A DNA stretch of 64,000 nt from Glutamicibacter ardleyensis (GTDB lineage: Bacteria > Actinomycetota > Actinomycetes > Actinomycetales > Micrococcaceae). Location: contig NZ_BMKX01000001.1 of NCBI RefSeq assembly GCF_014644555.1, forward strand, positions 894,650-958,649. Direction: 5' to 3'. Positions 38,724 to 48,182 of this stretch are shown here, piece after piece (position 1 is the first letter of the stretch; each line of letters opens with the position of its first letter). Made by a program: the position numbers and the translations under genes. A model generated the notes under the pieces. That model saw only the letters and a list, made by a program, of their open reading frames with translations. It was not told the origin of the DNA and did no database searches.

Positions 38724-40108
38724 ACGTTCTTCACCGCCTTTGTAGTTATAGCTCCCGGAGTTGCAACCTCGTCGGTGGGTCCCACGCCGCCGAGCATTGG
38801 ACGACGTGAATTATGCGAAATCATTAAGAGTAAGGCGACGATGATCCAGTTCGCGAGCAACGATGAACCACCGGCCGCCATGAAAGGAGTTGCCAAACCG
38901 GTCAATGGAATCAGTCGCGATACGCCACCAATAATGACGATGCACTGCAATCCGAGGGTGAAAGACAACCCAGCGGCGAGGAGCTTGCCGAAGGTATCTC
39001 GTGATCCCAAGGCCGCGCGTAGTCCTCGACTGATCAGCAACATATAGAGCAGCACGATTGCCGAAAGCCCTATCAGACCGATCTCTTCACCAAAGGAAGC
39101 GATGATCATGTCCGAGTTTGCAAGCGGAACACGGTAGGGAGAACCTTGACCCAGACCGGTGCCAAATAGTCCACCGTCGGCCATGCCAAACAGGCCTTCG
39201 ACGATCTGCATACTGCCGCCGCGGGCCTGATAAATTTCCGGGGAGAATGCATTGAGCCAAACGTCGATGCGGCGGGTTACGTGACTCATCGTCATCGCGG
39301 CAAAGACGCCTCCGGCCGCAACCATCAACAGACCGATGAGCACCCAGGAGATTCGGGCGGTAGCCACATAGATCATCACGATAAACAGGCCGAAGAACAG
39401 AATCGAAGAACCAAGATCTCGCTGCACCACGAGTACACCAATGGACAATACCCAGGCCACCACCATTGGTGCCATATCGCGCAGTCGTGGCAATTGCAGT
39501 GGGCCAAGCTTGCGCCCAGCCATCAAGATGAGGTCACGGTTGGACGAAAGATAGCCAGCAAAGAAGATCGACAAGGTGATTTTGGCCAGCTCGCCGGGCT
39601 GCATAGAGAACGGGCCTAGCCGGACCCAAATGCGAGCACCGTTGATGGTCACGCCAAATCCGGGAATCATCGGCAAAAGCAGCAAGATTATTGATGCCAG
39701 CAATGCGATGTAGGTGAATCGGCGCAACATGCGGTGATCGCGGATCGCCCAGAGAACGACGGCTGCAATGATTACAGCGATGGTGGTCCATAGAAGTTGA
39801 CGCATGGATTGATCCGTGGTTTTTGCCAAGTCAATCCGGTGAATCATCGCTAAGCCAAGGGAGTTCAAAGCTACCGTAATCGGAAGTATTACCGGATCAG
39901 CATACTTAGCGAAAATGCGTAACATGATGTGCATAAGGAGGGCTAGCCCAGCCAGAATTCCGGTTTGCACGAAGAAGTCGGTGTTGTCGTTCGCGTCCGA
40001 GCTACTTCCAACGAGGAAGAAGGCTGCGGCACCAACACTCAGCGCCAGTAATAGTAGAACCAGCTCCAAATTGCGTCGTGGAACCGGCGCGGTGTGCAGT
40101 TCGCTCAT
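38720..40108 (-). CDS. rodA: SEDS-family peptidoglycan polymerase (FtsW/RodA)
   Basis: 462 residues, about ten membrane helices. SEDS motifs include NGARIWVRLGPFSMQPGEL and the GEEIGLIG segment with the conserved Glu-Glu. SEDS proteins are glycosyltransferases that polymerise lipid II together with a class B PBP, here PbpA. The ATG at 40108 is used because AGGAG lies 8 bases upstream and ATGA overlaps the pstP stop; an in-frame ATG at 40126 lacks this. Confidence 0.94.
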   Translation of the reverse strand: MSELHTAPVPRRNLELVLLLLALSVGAAAFFLVGSSSDANDNTDFFVQTGILAGLALLMHIMLRIFAKYADPVILPITVALNSLGLAMIHRIDLAKTTDQSMRQLLWTTIAVIIAAVVLWAIRDHRMLRRFTYIALLASIILLLLPMIPGFGVTINGARIWVRLGPFSMQPGELAKITLSIFFAGYLSSNRDLILMAGRKLGPLQLPRLRDMAPMVVAWVLSIGVLVVQRDLGSSILFFGLFIVMIYVATARISWVLIGLLMVAAGGVFAAMTMSHVTRRIDVWLNAFSPEIYQARGGSMQIVEGLFGMADGGLFGTGLGQGSPYRVPLANSDMIIASFGEEIGLIGLSAIVLLYMLLISRGLRAALGSRDTFGKLLAAGLSFTLGLQCIVIIGGVSRLIPLTGLATPFMAAGGSSLLANWIIVALLLMISHNSRRPMLGGVGPTDEVATPGAITTKAVKNV

Positions 40109-41502
40109 CGCATGATCTCCTGACAATAGGCTGGCGGAAGTGGGGAATTCTGATTACCGCCGTTAGTACCCGGCGCCTGAACAGGACAATTCTGTTTTGC
40201 CGTGACAAGAAGTTCTTGAATCATCATGGCCGCGTGTTCCTGGCTGTCGGCCAAAATTGCAGATTCCACGCGCTGCCGTGAATATTCGGGCAGGGCTTCA
40301 AGTGGAATACTGCTGACGGTGTCGACCTCAGACAACGAAATCGGTCCGAGCTCTTGTGGCACACCGCGATAGATGGCGACCTTGTCTCCAACGGCTCCCA
40401 CATAGAACTGGGTTTGTGTCCAGAGGTAACCCCAGACGCCCAGTCCGATGATTAGCAAGGTGGCCATGGTCAACAGCAGTGGCATAAACCAGCGATGCTG
40501 CACGGGACGTGAATCCAATGGGTCAAGAACTTCACCGGCAGCTGGCGAACGGTGCGTAAGTAACGCGGCGGCTCGACGTTCACCGGTGTGCTGGGTGACC
40601 ACAGGAATCTGGCCGGTCTGCGTCGCCAGTTGTGCGGCACCGACCAAAAGGTGTGGACGTTGCGAAATCTCGTGGCGCAACACGGATGCGCTTGCCTCAA
40701 CATCGCCTTCGGCGGCGATGGTCAGCTGACCAGTATCTGGCGCCGGTTCGAAGCTGGCCGGACCCGCATCTTCGGTGTCATCTACTTCGATGACGTCAAA
40801 GAGCACGACGGTAACGTTATCCGGCGCTCCGTTACGTAGAGTAGTTGCTACGAGGTCGTTGACCGCCGCATTCATATCTGCAGTGCCACGCACAATTTGT
40901 TCGATGATGGGCACTGCCACCGCATCGGTCAAACCGTCTGAGCATAAGAGCCAGCGTTCTCCGGGTTGCGCTTCGAGCTGTAATACATCTACTTCGGGGG
41001 ATGCGTCAGAATCGCCCAGCACACGCAGTAGTACGTTTTTATGTGGGTGAGTTTCTGCCTCGTGCGGCTGGATTCGACCCTCTTCAACGAGTCGTTGAAC
41101 AAAGGTGTGGTCGCGGCTGATCTGTTCAAATTCATTATTCTTCAGGCGGTAGGCGCGTGAGTCGCCAATATGCGCCAGATGTAAGGTCTCACCGGAGAGA
41201 AGCACCGAGGTGACGGTGGTGCCCATGCCTGAAAGTTTCGGATTTGCACCGACAAGTTCGTTGAGCACCAAATTTGCTGCCTGAATTTCATCGGTCAGGG
41301 CATTTTGTGGATCTACCGTGTAGCGGCGGTCCAGATGCACCAGATCTAGCACCGTGGAAGCCGATGCCACATCGCCACCGACGTGACCTCCCATGCCGTC
41401 GGCCAGAACCGCGAGGTATTCGCCGGCATAGGCAGAGTCGTCGTTCTTTTTGCGTATGCGTCCGACATCGGACATGGCCGCAAATTTAAACTTTAAAGCC
41501 AT
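40105..41502 (-). CDS. pstP: PP2C-family Ser/Thr phosphatase PstP
   Basis: 465 residues. The metal-binding PP2C motifs are LADGMGGHVGGDVAS, CSDGLTDAV and NGAPDNVTVVLFD. A linker and a membrane helix (WFMPLLLTMATLLIIGLGVW) follow, then an extracellular domain with Cys near the C-terminus. PstP reverses PknA/PknB phosphorylation. It lies 3 bp after fhaB and overlaps rodA. Confidence 0.95.
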   Translation of the reverse strand: MALKFKFAAMSDVGRIRKKNDDSAYAGEYLAVLADGMGGHVGGDVASASTVLDLVHLDRRYTVDPQNALTDEIQAANLVLNELVGANPKLSGMGTTVTSVLLSGETLHLAHIGDSRAYRLKNNEFEQISRDHTFVQRLVEEGRIQPHEAETHPHKNVLLRVLGDSDASPEVDVLQLEAQPGERWLLCSDGLTDAVAVPIIEQIVRGTADMNAAVNDLVATTLRNGAPDNVTVVLFDVIEVDDTEDAGPASFEPAPDTGQLTIAAEGDVEASASVLRHEISQRPHLLVGAAQLATQTGQIPVVTQHTGERRAAALLTHRSPAAGEVLDPLDSRPVQHRWFMPLLLTMATLLIIGLGVWGYLWTQTQFYVGAVGDKVAIYRGVPQELGPISLSEVDTVSSIPLEALPEYSRQRVESAILADSQEHAAMMIQELLVTAKQNCPVQAPGTNGGNQNSPLPPAYCQEIMR

Positions 41503-41505
41503 TGG

Positions 41506-41985
41506 CTAGGCCTTCAATTCCAGAACAGTCTTCCCGATGCGGATTCGCTGTCCCGGTTCAACTGGCTGTGCACGAGTGAGCTGACTATCTCCCACAAAGG
41601 TGCCGTTGGTAGAGCCCAGATCCTCGATAAACCACCGTGACCCCTGAGGGAAAAGGCGCGCGTGACGGCCTGAAGCATAATCGTCTTCGAGAACCACGGT
41701 GGCGTCTTGCGCGCGGCCGAACATAATAGGTTCTCCCTGCAAAGGGATGCTGCGTCCGGCTAGTGGGCCCTCAACAATGTGTAAGGTGCTAGCTGCCTTG
41801 CGTGTGCTGACCTCAGGTTCGGCAAGTTCTGGATTCTTCTTCAAAGCCCTGGCGCTGGGTGCGCCGGTACGAGCTCGAGCACCAATTGCTAGGTCGCGGC
41901 GCATGGCGCCAACAATGCTCAAAACGAGTAACCAAATCAGGACGAGGAAGCCAAGGCGGAACAGGCTGAGTACGAGATCATTCAT
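41506..41985 (-). CDS. fhaB: FHA-domain protein FhaB (FipA-like)
   Basis: 159 residues: an N-terminal membrane helix (LFRLGFLVLIWLLVLSIVGA) and a C-terminal FHA domain (ASGRHARLFPQGSRWFIEDL and GSTNGTFVGDS) that binds phosphothreonine. In mycobacteria FhaB (FipA) is a kinase substrate linked to division. It overlaps fhaA by 4 bp and is followed by pstP. Confidence 0.94.
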   Translation of the reverse strand: MNDLVLSLFRLGFLVLIWLLVLSIVGAMRRDLAIGARARTGAPSARALKKNPELAEPEVSTRKAASTLHIVEGPLAGRSIPLQGEPIMFGRAQDATVVLEDDYASGRHARLFPQGSRWFIEDLGSTNGTFVGDSQLTRAQPVEPGQRIRIGKTVLELKA

Positions 41986-42806
41986 GCACGGCCTCCGTTG
42001 CTAGGCGTAATTAGGCGAAAAACTATCTTGGTCTGTCCAATAGTAATGATTGAACCGTCCAATATACGCGTCTGCGCGGAAATCTTCTTACCATCGACGT
42101 AGGTACCGTTGGTTGAGCCGAGATCGGTGACTACATAAGAGCCCGGAGACTTCTGCTCTACTCGAATATGCTGACGGGAAACTCCAGTGTCGTCTACCGG
42201 AATATCGGTGCTGGCCGAACGACCAAGCACGATCGAGTGGTGATTGAGCGCGAAACGCTGTCCATTGACTTCGACTACCGCTTGTTTCGGAAGTGGCGCG
42301 GCGGCCGGGGCTGCTGGCTTTGCGGTAGGTCGAGGTTGTGCGGTGGTTTGTGGTGTTGGCGTCGCGGCAACAGGCGTTGGTTCTGCCTTTGGCGCCTGGG
42401 GTTTCACGGGAGCAGAAGCGACCGGGTTTGCGCTTGAATCCTTCACGGATCCTGCAACTTCCACTTCGCCGGCCTTGAGTTCTTGAGAATTCACAAAATG
42501 AATCATGATCTTTCCCTGAACCGAGTATCCCTGGGCGACCGCGTGTTCCGCGGTGACCTTAGCCATCTCGTTGACTACTGGGGATCCCCATGCTTTGGCG
42601 GTGTCAAAATCTTTAGTACTCAACGACACGACGAAGTCGTTCGGAGCAAGGCTGCGACCTTCACTGATCGCGAGAATTCCGCGATCCATTTCATTGCGAA
42701 GCGCGGTAGTTAGTTCGACAGGCTTAATGTCTGCAGTGCTGTTACCACGAAAGAAGCTGGTGACGACCTTCTCTAAGCCTCGTTCGACATTATCGAGAAA
42801 GCTCAT
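41982..42806 (-). CDS. fhaA: FhaA: DUF3662 plus FHA domain
   Basis: 274 residues from the ATG at 42806, which has AGGAG at good spacing. N-terminal DUF3662 (MSFLDNVERGLEKVVTSFFR onward), a Pro/Ala-rich linker (about residues 130-180) and a C-terminal FHA domain (GRSASTDIPVDDTGVSRQHI, STNGTYVDGKKI). FhaA proteins bind phosphorylated MviN/kinase partners in cell-wall control. It is the first gene of the leftward cluster ending in pknB; the 269-bp leader up to tRNA-Leu must hold the operon promoter. Confidence 0.94.
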   Translation of the reverse strand: MSFLDNVERGLEKVVTSFFRGNSTADIKPVELTTALRNEMDRGILAISEGRSLAPNDFVVSLSTKDFDTAKAWGSPVVNEMAKVTAEHAVAQGYSVQGKIMIHFVNSQELKAGEVEVAGSVKDSSANPVASAPVKPQAPKAEPTPVAATPTPQTTAQPRPTAKPAAPAAAPLPKQAVVEVNGQRFALNHHSIVLGRSASTDIPVDDTGVSRQHIRVEQKSPGSYVVTDLGSTNGTYVDGKKISAQTRILDGSIITIGQTKIVFRLITPSNGGRA

Positions 42807-43075
42807 TACGTGTGCTCCTTTCCTGTAGTCCATGGCGTTTTTTGGCCCGGAATTTCAGTTCAATGTCCTTGCGACACAGAACGTCATTCTCGATCTTACT
42901 GTTTTCAGCTGTGCAATTCCCGGAAATATCCTTGAAGGAAAGGCAGGCAACTGATTCAACGTCCCAACTGGTCAAAAGGTTTCATGTGGTGCTGGGCACA
43001 TGCGGTTGATTCGATTAGGTGAACAATAAAAACAACGTGTAAGCTATTTCTTGTTGCCGCGAGAGCGGGAATCAT

Positions 43076-43159
<84 letters not shown>

Positions 43160-43165
43160 CATGAG

Positions 43166-43213
43166 AAATGTCTCGGAACATCGTTTGATCGATGTTCCGA
43201 GACATTTGTTTTT
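43166..43213 (+). terminator. Rho-independent terminator after tRNA-Leu
   Basis: An 18-bp perfect stem (AAATGTCTCGGAACATCG and its complement) with a 6-base loop, followed by GTTTTT. Confidence 0.93.
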
Positions 43214-43219
43214 AACTAT

Positions 43220-44305
43220 TCACCGCGTCAATATTTTGGGTCTCGCCCCGAGTTGAGAAAAGTTATCTAGATTCCGCTTGACGCCGCGTGCGGCGGATCG
43301 TCCGGCTCGATTTGCGCCAATGGTGCTTGCCGAAGGTCCGTAGCCCACCAGCTGCACCCGTGGATCCTTGACTGATCCGGTACCTTTTCCCGCACGGTCT
43401 AGCTGAATGCCACCGTGGTCACTGCGCAGTTTCAGTGGGGCGAGGTGAGCTATGGCTGGCCTGAATCCCGTGGCCCAGAGGATCGCGTCAATTCGTTCAA
43501 ATCGACCATCGGCCCAGCGTACTCCGTCGGCTTCCACCGTAGTGAACATTGGGTGGCGTTCATAAGCGCCTAAGTCTTTGGCTTCCTGTTCTTGGGCGCG
43601 TAGCGCAAGTCCGGTCACGCTAACCACGCTTTGTGGCGGCAATCCTTGAGCAACGCGTTGCTCAACCAAAGCTACTGCGGCAATCCGTGCTTCGTCGGAA
43701 TCGAATGTATCTTCCCGCCAATTTGGGTCGGTGCGTGTTACCCATAACGTGTCGGTAATTGGACGTAGCGCACCAAGAAATTGCACGGCCGACGCGCCGC
43801 CGCCCACGACTAGGACTCGTTTGTTTCGAAAGTATTCGGGACCGGGGTATGCCACCGTGTGGAATTGCTCTCCGATAAATGTTTCCACCCCGGGGTAGTG
43901 CGGAAGGAATGGGCGTGTCCAGGTTCCTGTCGCGTTAATTAGGGTGTGAGCGCGCCAGATGTTCTGTGCAGTGTGAACGAGTAATGTGCCGGCGTCATCG
44001 GTAACGCTAGTTACGTTCACCGGCCGAATAATTGGTAGTTCATGTTCTTTTTCGTAGTCTGCAAAGGATTCGGGAACCGCCACATTGGCCCGGCGAAGGT
44101 CGAGTTTTGGTGGCATGGCGTCTGGTAGCTCGGCGACGCCGTGAACGTCTCGCATGGTCAATGCGTCCCACCGGTGTTGCCAAGCTCCACCGGGTGCTGT
44201 GTTTGCATCGAGCACAACGTGTCGCAGGCCTAAGCGTTTCAGGTGATAGGAAGCCGATAATCCGGCCTGTCCGGCACCGATGACAATGCTGTCCAAAATT
44301 TCCAC
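43220..44305 (-). CDS. FAD-dependent oxidoreductase (flavin monooxygenase-like)
   Basis: 361 residues from GTG 44305. N-terminal FAD motif IGAGQAGLSASYHLKRLG, middle NAD(P) motif VVGGGASAVQFLGAL and a late ATGFRP motif. This resembles NAD(P)H-using flavoproteins annotated as putative monooxygenases; the substrate is unknown. It is the last gene of a three-gene operon with an F420-reductase-like protein and a luciferase-like enzyme. The start overlaps the preceding gene's end closely (2 bp gap), and homology to the FAD motif begins directly after it. Confidence 0.87.
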   Translation of the reverse strand: MEILDSIVIGAGQAGLSASYHLKRLGLRHVVLDANTAPGGAWQHRWDALTMRDVHGVAELPDAMPPKLDLRRANVAVPESFADYEKEHELPIIRPVNVTSVTDDAGTLLVHTAQNIWRAHTLINATGTWTRPFLPHYPGVETFIGEQFHTVAYPGPEYFRNKRVLVVGGGASAVQFLGALRPITDTLWVTRTDPNWREDTFDSDEARIAAVALVEQRVAQGLPPQSVVSVTGLALRAQEQEAKDLGAYERHPMFTTVEADGVRWADGRFERIDAILWATGFRPAIAHLAPLKLRSDHGGIQLDRAGKGTGSVKDPRVQLVGYGPSASTIGANRAGRSAARGVKRNLDNFSQLGARPKILTR

Positions 44306-44307
44306 GG

Positions 44308-44988
44308 TTAGCTTGTTTCCTTTACCGGCTCTCGGATTCCATCCCAATTCACGCTGGCTTCTTCGATCTTTTGCGCCAGTTGTGCCTTTGGAAGGTTAGC
44401 TCCGAAGGCGGGGTTTCCTGGCTGTAGGCGTGCACCATTTGCTAGCGAGCCAATGAGTAATGGGTCGAATCCAAGGGCGTCGATCAAGGAGGCCACCTTT
44501 GGAAGCTGATGCTCTCCGGCGATGGCAATAGCCTTGCGAGCGCTGCTGCCAGCGGACTTCGACTCTTCTTCAAGGTCGTGGTATCCCATGTGATTAAGCG
44601 CCTTGACCACACGGGAGCGTGGCAAGAATTCTTGCACAATTTCGCTGGTGGAGGTTAGTGGGTCACGCAGGTCCTCGCGGATTCCATCGGTCTCCCACCA
44701 GTAGTTCATCGTGTCGATAACTAGTTTGTCAGCCAGCTGAGCAACGGGCAGCGTGTGGTACTTACCCAGGGGAAGCGCCAGAATGACAATATCTGCGTTA
44801 CTCGCGGCATCGGCCGAGGACATCGGTTGCGCTCCGGGGGTCAGTATTTCGACGGTCAACGCGATCTTCGCTGGATCCCCGGAGCCTGCGATGAGTACGC
44901 GATATCCGGCGGCTAACGCGAGCCGGGCCAGGGCTGTGCCGACTTTTCCTGCGCCGAGGATTCCAAGCGTGGTGCTCGAGTTGTTCAT
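44308..44988 (-). CDS. NADPH-dependent F420 reductase-like NAD(P)-binding protein
   Basis: 226 residues. Rossmann motif [19 protein letters not shown] near the N-terminus, then [10 protein letters not shown] and [13 protein letters not shown] as in the NADP-binding F420 reductase (Npd/Fno-like) family. These proteins move hydride between NADPH and F420 or flavin cofactors. Being sandwiched between a luciferase-like and an FAD enzyme fits a supply of reduced cofactor; that link is inference. It overlaps the upstream gene by 4 bp. Confidence 0.82.
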   Translation of the reverse strand: MNNSSTTLGILGAGKVGTALARLALAAGYRVLIAGSGDPAKIALTVEILTPGAQPMSSADAASNADIVILALPLGKYHTLPVAQLADKLVIDTMNYWWETDGIREDLRDPLTSTSEIVQEFLPRSRVVKALNHMGYHDLEEESKSAGSSARKAIAIAGEHQLPKVASLIDALGFDPLLIGSLANGARLQPGNPAFGANLPKAQLAQKIEEASVNWDGIREPVKETS

Positions 44989-46052
44989 CGTGTGACCTTC
45001 TGACTTGCTGGTTGTTCGGCGAGCATTTCGCGGACTAACGGAATCACCTTGGTGCCGTAGAGTTCCACGGCGCGCAAGCGATCGCTGGCGGGCACGGCTC
45101 CACCGCTGTAGATCAGGTCAAAACGTCCGATATCCAGTGTGCCGATAGTCTTGGCAATTTTGCGCGCCACGGTTTCGGGCGAGCCAATGTAAAGCGAACC
45201 GTGGGCGGCTTCGGCTTCAAATTCCTCGCGGCGCATCGGCGACCAACCACGTTCGGCGCCGATCTGATCACGCATCTTCTTATAGTCTTCGAAGATGATT
45301 TCCTTGGCCTGCTCGTCGGTGTCCGCAATAAATCCAGGAGAGTGCAGGCCGACCGGGTGCGAGCTCTGGCCTAGTTGCGCGTTCGCACGGTGGTAGAGAT
45401 CAATGTAAGGAGCGAAGCGGTCCGGGGCGCCGCCGATGACGGCGAGCATCATTCGGAAACCGTAGTTTGCGGTTCGAATGACAGATTGTGGGGAGCCGCC
45501 GACACCGACCCATGTTTTCAGACGCCCCGACTCGGTCTTCGGGAAGACATCTGCCTCGTTTAGGGAGGCGCGCGTAGTGCCCTGCCAGGTGACGGGCTTC
45601 TCATCGAGTAGCTTGTGGAAAAGGTCGATCTTCTCGTCGAAAAGTAGGTCATAATCGGCCATGTCATAGCCGAAGAGCGGGAAGGATTCGGTAAATGAGC
45701 CGCGGCCTAGAATCACTTCGGCTCGGCCGCCGGACAGCGCATCAACTGTGGCGAAGCGCTGGAAAACGCGTACCGGATCGTCTGAGGATAGGACGGTCAC
45801 GCCGGAGGCAAGGTGAATATTGCTGGTTGCTGTCGCAATCCCTGCAAGAACTGTTTCCGGGGTGGTAATTGCGAACTCTGGCCGGTGGTGTTCACCTACC
45901 GCAATGACATCTATGCCCACCTGGTCTGCGAGGACTGCCTCCTCTAAGGTGGCGCGAATTGCCTGAGCGTAGGACACGAGCTGACCGTCCTTGCCACGCG
46001 GCACATCGCCGAAGGTGTCGATACCAAATTCGATGTTTTCGATGCCATCCAT
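44985..46052 (-). CDS. LLM-class flavin-dependent oxidoreductase (luciferase-like)
   Basis: 355 residues. A bacterial-luciferase-like TIM barrel, with [10 protein letters not shown] at the start, [19 protein letters not shown] (flavin-side loop) and [17 protein letters not shown]. Such enzymes use reduced FMN or F420 for oxygenation or hydride transfer. ATG 46052 has AAGGGG at 8 bases. It is the first gene of a leftward operon with a clear promoter and twin operators (46083-46123). The insertion sequence begins 82 bp upstream of the start. Confidence 0.9.
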   Translation of the reverse strand: MDGIENIEFGIDTFGDVPRGKDGQLVSYAQAIRATLEEAVLADQVGIDVIAVGEHHRPEFAITTPETVLAGIATATSNIHLASGVTVLSSDDPVRVFQRFATVDALSGGRAEVILGRGSFTESFPLFGYDMADYDLLFDEKIDLFHKLLDEKPVTWQGTTRASLNEADVFPKTESGRLKTWVGVGGSPQSVIRTANYGFRMMLAVIGGAPDRFAPYIDLYHRANAQLGQSSHPVGLHSPGFIADTDEQAKEIIFEDYKKMRDQIGAERGWSPMRREEFEAEAAHGSLYIGSPETVARKIAKTIGTLDIGRFDLIYSGGAVPASDRLRAVELYGTKVIPLVREMLAEQPASQKVTR

Positions 46053-46082
46053 GTTCGAACCCCTTACCAGTCTTCATTTTTA

Positions 46083-46123
46083 ATTGACACGTCAATCATA
46101 TGCTTTTATGGTTGACATGTCAA
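46083..46123 (-). promoter_or_regulatory. Sigma70-type promoter with two palindromic operators for the LLM operon
   Basis: On the minus strand TTGACA (46123-46118), 17-bp spacer, TATGAT (46100-46095): almost perfect consensus. The -35 lies inside the 12-bp palindrome TTGACATGTCAA (46112-46123). A second palindrome, ATTGACACGTCAAT (46083-46096), overlaps the -10 edge and the expected start point. Binding at both would block polymerase. This looks like a MarR/TetR-type operator pair, but no such regulator gene is next to it. Confidence 0.88.
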
Positions 46124-46133
46124 TAAATCGTGT

Positions 46134-47528
46134 TGACTCATCTAAAGTGCTCGCGAAACTCCCCGCATGCCTCAACTAAGAAATGCTCGCGAAACACTAC
46201 CCACCATGAAGGTGAAAACCTCATGCTGAACAGATGGGACACGAGCTAACCTTGGCGACACGACGAGATATCACAAAGAAGGAAGCCCAGCTTTACGCCA
46301 GAGCCTCCAAAAAAGAAAAAGGCGTCATCTTGGATCGCATCACCACCGAAATCGGGTGGTCTCGTGCCAACGCCCGCCGCCAACTCCAACACGCACTGCA
46401 ACGACGCGGACCGGCCATCAGCATCAAACGTAAACCGCGTGGCAACAAATACAGCTACGACGCGATACTGCTCCTTCAGCACGTGTATCTCGTGGCCGGC
46501 CAACCTTGCGGTAAATACTTAGCAGCCATCATGCAGATCGTGTTGGACAACCTGGAAAAGCATGCGGATAACGGCTCATTTAGCAAGGTCAGAGTCCGCT
46601 ACACCCCACAAATACGTGCTGAGCTTTTGCGCATGAGCCCGGCAACTATTGACCGGTACCTTGCCCCTTTCAAGAACCGGTTGCATCCTGACGCGAAGTC
46701 TTCGACTCGGTCCTCAAAGAACCGGTTCAAAGACATCATTCCCATCATGACGCACATCAAACCAATCGATCATCAGCCAGGGATCATCATGATCGACACC
46801 GTGGCCCATTGCGGACACACCCTCAAAGGCGAATTCGCGTTCACACTCACCGTCACTGACCCGTTCACGGGGTGGACCATTAACGCTGCGGTGAAGAACA
46901 AAGCGTCGAAATGGATTGTTGAAGTCCTTGACGATGCCAAGTGTCTATTCCCCTATGAACTGGACAGAATCCATAGCGATAACGGAGCAGAATTTTTGAA
47001 TACTGCCGTCCAAGCGTGGGTGAAAACCAATAATCTGCTGGCTACGCGCTCGCGCCCACGGCATTCGAATGACAACCCTTTTGTTGAGCAGAAAAACGGG
47101 GACATTGTCCGGAAGGACGCGTTCTATTACCGGTATGACACGCCTCGAGAGTTGGCGGTGTTGAAGGCTTTGTGGCCGTTGGTGAACGTGCGTAAGAACT
47201 TGTTCACTCCTACGACGAAGGCGGTGGGGTACAAGATCAGTCGGTCAGGGCGGCAGGTGCGGGCCTATGATGCTCCGTGCACGCCGGCAGACCGAGTGAG
47301 GCTTACTGGAGTGATGTTGCCACCGCAGCGCGAAGCGCTGGACCAGTTGTATTGGGATACGGATCTAGCCGAGCTGACCCGGCGGATCCATCAGTTACAG
47401 CAGGAACTTATTCGGCTCGCGGAGGCGAAGACGCAGGCTCAGGTGCAGGCACAGGTTTCGTAGTGGTTACGCGAGCATTTTAGGTGAGGCATGGGGTGTT
47501 GTTTTCGCGAGCATATTGACTTGAGGCA
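46134..47528 (+). mobile_element. Insertion sequence with duplicated ~30-bp end repeats
   Basis: A single transposase gene is flanked by imperfect inverted ends, each carrying two units of the pattern TGCCTCA-N(2-3)-TAA-N-TGCTCGCGAAA. Left units start at 46134 (TGACTCA) and about 46168 (TGCCTCA); right units (reverse strand) end at 47528 and at about 47490. The TGCTCGCG cores are at 46148-46155 and 46184-46191 on the left, 47470-47477 and 47506-47513 (as CGCGAGCA) on the right. No target-site duplication was found by eye. Length about 1.4 kb. It inserted next to the LLM promoter. Confidence 0.8.
46234..47463 (+). CDS. DDE transposase with integrase catalytic core
   Basis: 409 residues. An N-terminal helix-turn-helix region (TEIGWSRANARRQLQHALQR) precedes an rve-type integrase core: first Asp in IIMIDTVAHCG, second in RIHSDNGAEFLN, Glu in NPFVEQKNGD. 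The C-terminus has a Gln/Ala-rich tail (EAKTQAQVQAQVS). It is full length and uninterrupted, so the element may still be active. The family resembles single-ORF integrase-type IS transposases (IS481/ISNCY-like); I cannot fix the family. Confidence 0.88.
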   Translation: MGHELTLATRRDITKKEAQLYARASKKEKGVILDRITTEIGWSRANARRQLQHALQRRGPAISIKRKPRGNKYSYDAILLLQHVYLVAGQPCGKYLAAIMQIVLDNLEKHADNGSFSKVRVRYTPQIRAELLRMSPATIDRYLAPFKNRLHPDAKSSTRSSKNRFKDIIPIMTHIKPIDHQPGIIMIDTVAHCGHTLKGEFAFTLTVTDPFTGWTINAAVKNKASKWIVEVLDDAKCLFPYELDRIHSDNGAEFLNTAVQAWVKTNNLLATRSRPRHSNDNPFVEQKNGDIVRKDAFYYRYDTPRELAVLKALWPLVNVRKNLFTPTTKAVGYKISRSGRQVRAYDAPCTPADRVRLTGVMLPPQREALDQLYWDTDLAELTRRIHQLQQELIRLAEAKTQAQVQAQVS

Positions 47529-47666
47529 CTACGTAAATAAAAGTTCGTAGGTTGCTCAGCGGTGCGTCTCACTGCAAAAAAGTGAAAATTTGGTCCCGTT
47601 CTAAACCCGAGCCAACCGAGCGTCCAAGCAGGACATAGAATCAAGGACAAAAGAAAGTGGGATGAC

Positions 47667-48182
47667 ATGTCAAAGGGTCCGAAGATCGTGGAGCTCACCG
47701 GAATAGTTGACCAGATCGGCGACAGGCTGATCCTGCGCTTGGACGAGGAATCGAGCAAGAGCCTGCCTAGCCGCGGACAAGTTGCCGTCCAATTAATCAA
47801 CTCCCCAGAGACGGTCGTCGTAGAGCCCGATGGCCGAAGGGGGCATTGGATCCCGGGCGAAGTACTTGATCTTCACCCCGGGCAAAAGGTGAGCCTTTCG
47901 GTTACTATCGCCGAGTTTTGGCCGGAAGTTAAACTTCCGCAAGACCTTGCCGGTGCCTTGGCGGAAGCCGATGATCTGCATGAAACTTGGCTCGGGCTGA
48001 CGCCCATGGCTAGGTGGGAGTGGGCACGCTGGGTGAAATCTACGCAAAGCCCAACGACCCGGGAGCGTCGAGTTCAGGTGAGCATTTCCAAGCTTCGTGA
48101 CGGAAAGCGCCGACCGTGTTGTTTTGACCTGTCCTCGTGCACGGATCCAGAGGTTGCCAAAAGCGGCAAGCTTATCCAGTAG
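47667..48182 (+). CDS. YdeI/OmpD-associated family protein with N-terminal DUF1905-like part
   Basis: 171 residues. The middle part (LTGIVDQIGDRLILRLDEES, VAVQLINSP, GRRGHWIPGEVL) is a small beta domain like DUF1905. The C-terminus LGLTPMARWEWARWVKSTQS, TTRERRVQVSISKLRDGKRR is the YdeI/OmpD-associated helical motif. Function unknown. It lies just right of the insertion sequence and converges on the LacI gene with stops adjoining. The C-terminal tail is short and Cys-containing. Confidence 0.75.
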   Translation: MSKGPKIVELTGIVDQIGDRLILRLDEESSKSLPSRGQVAVQLINSPETVVVEPDGRRGHWIPGEVLDLHPGQKVSLSVTIAEFWPEVKLPQDLAGALAEADDLHETWLGLTPMARWEWARWVKSTQSPTTRERRVQVSISKLRDGKRRPCCFDLSSCTDPEVAKSGKLIQ

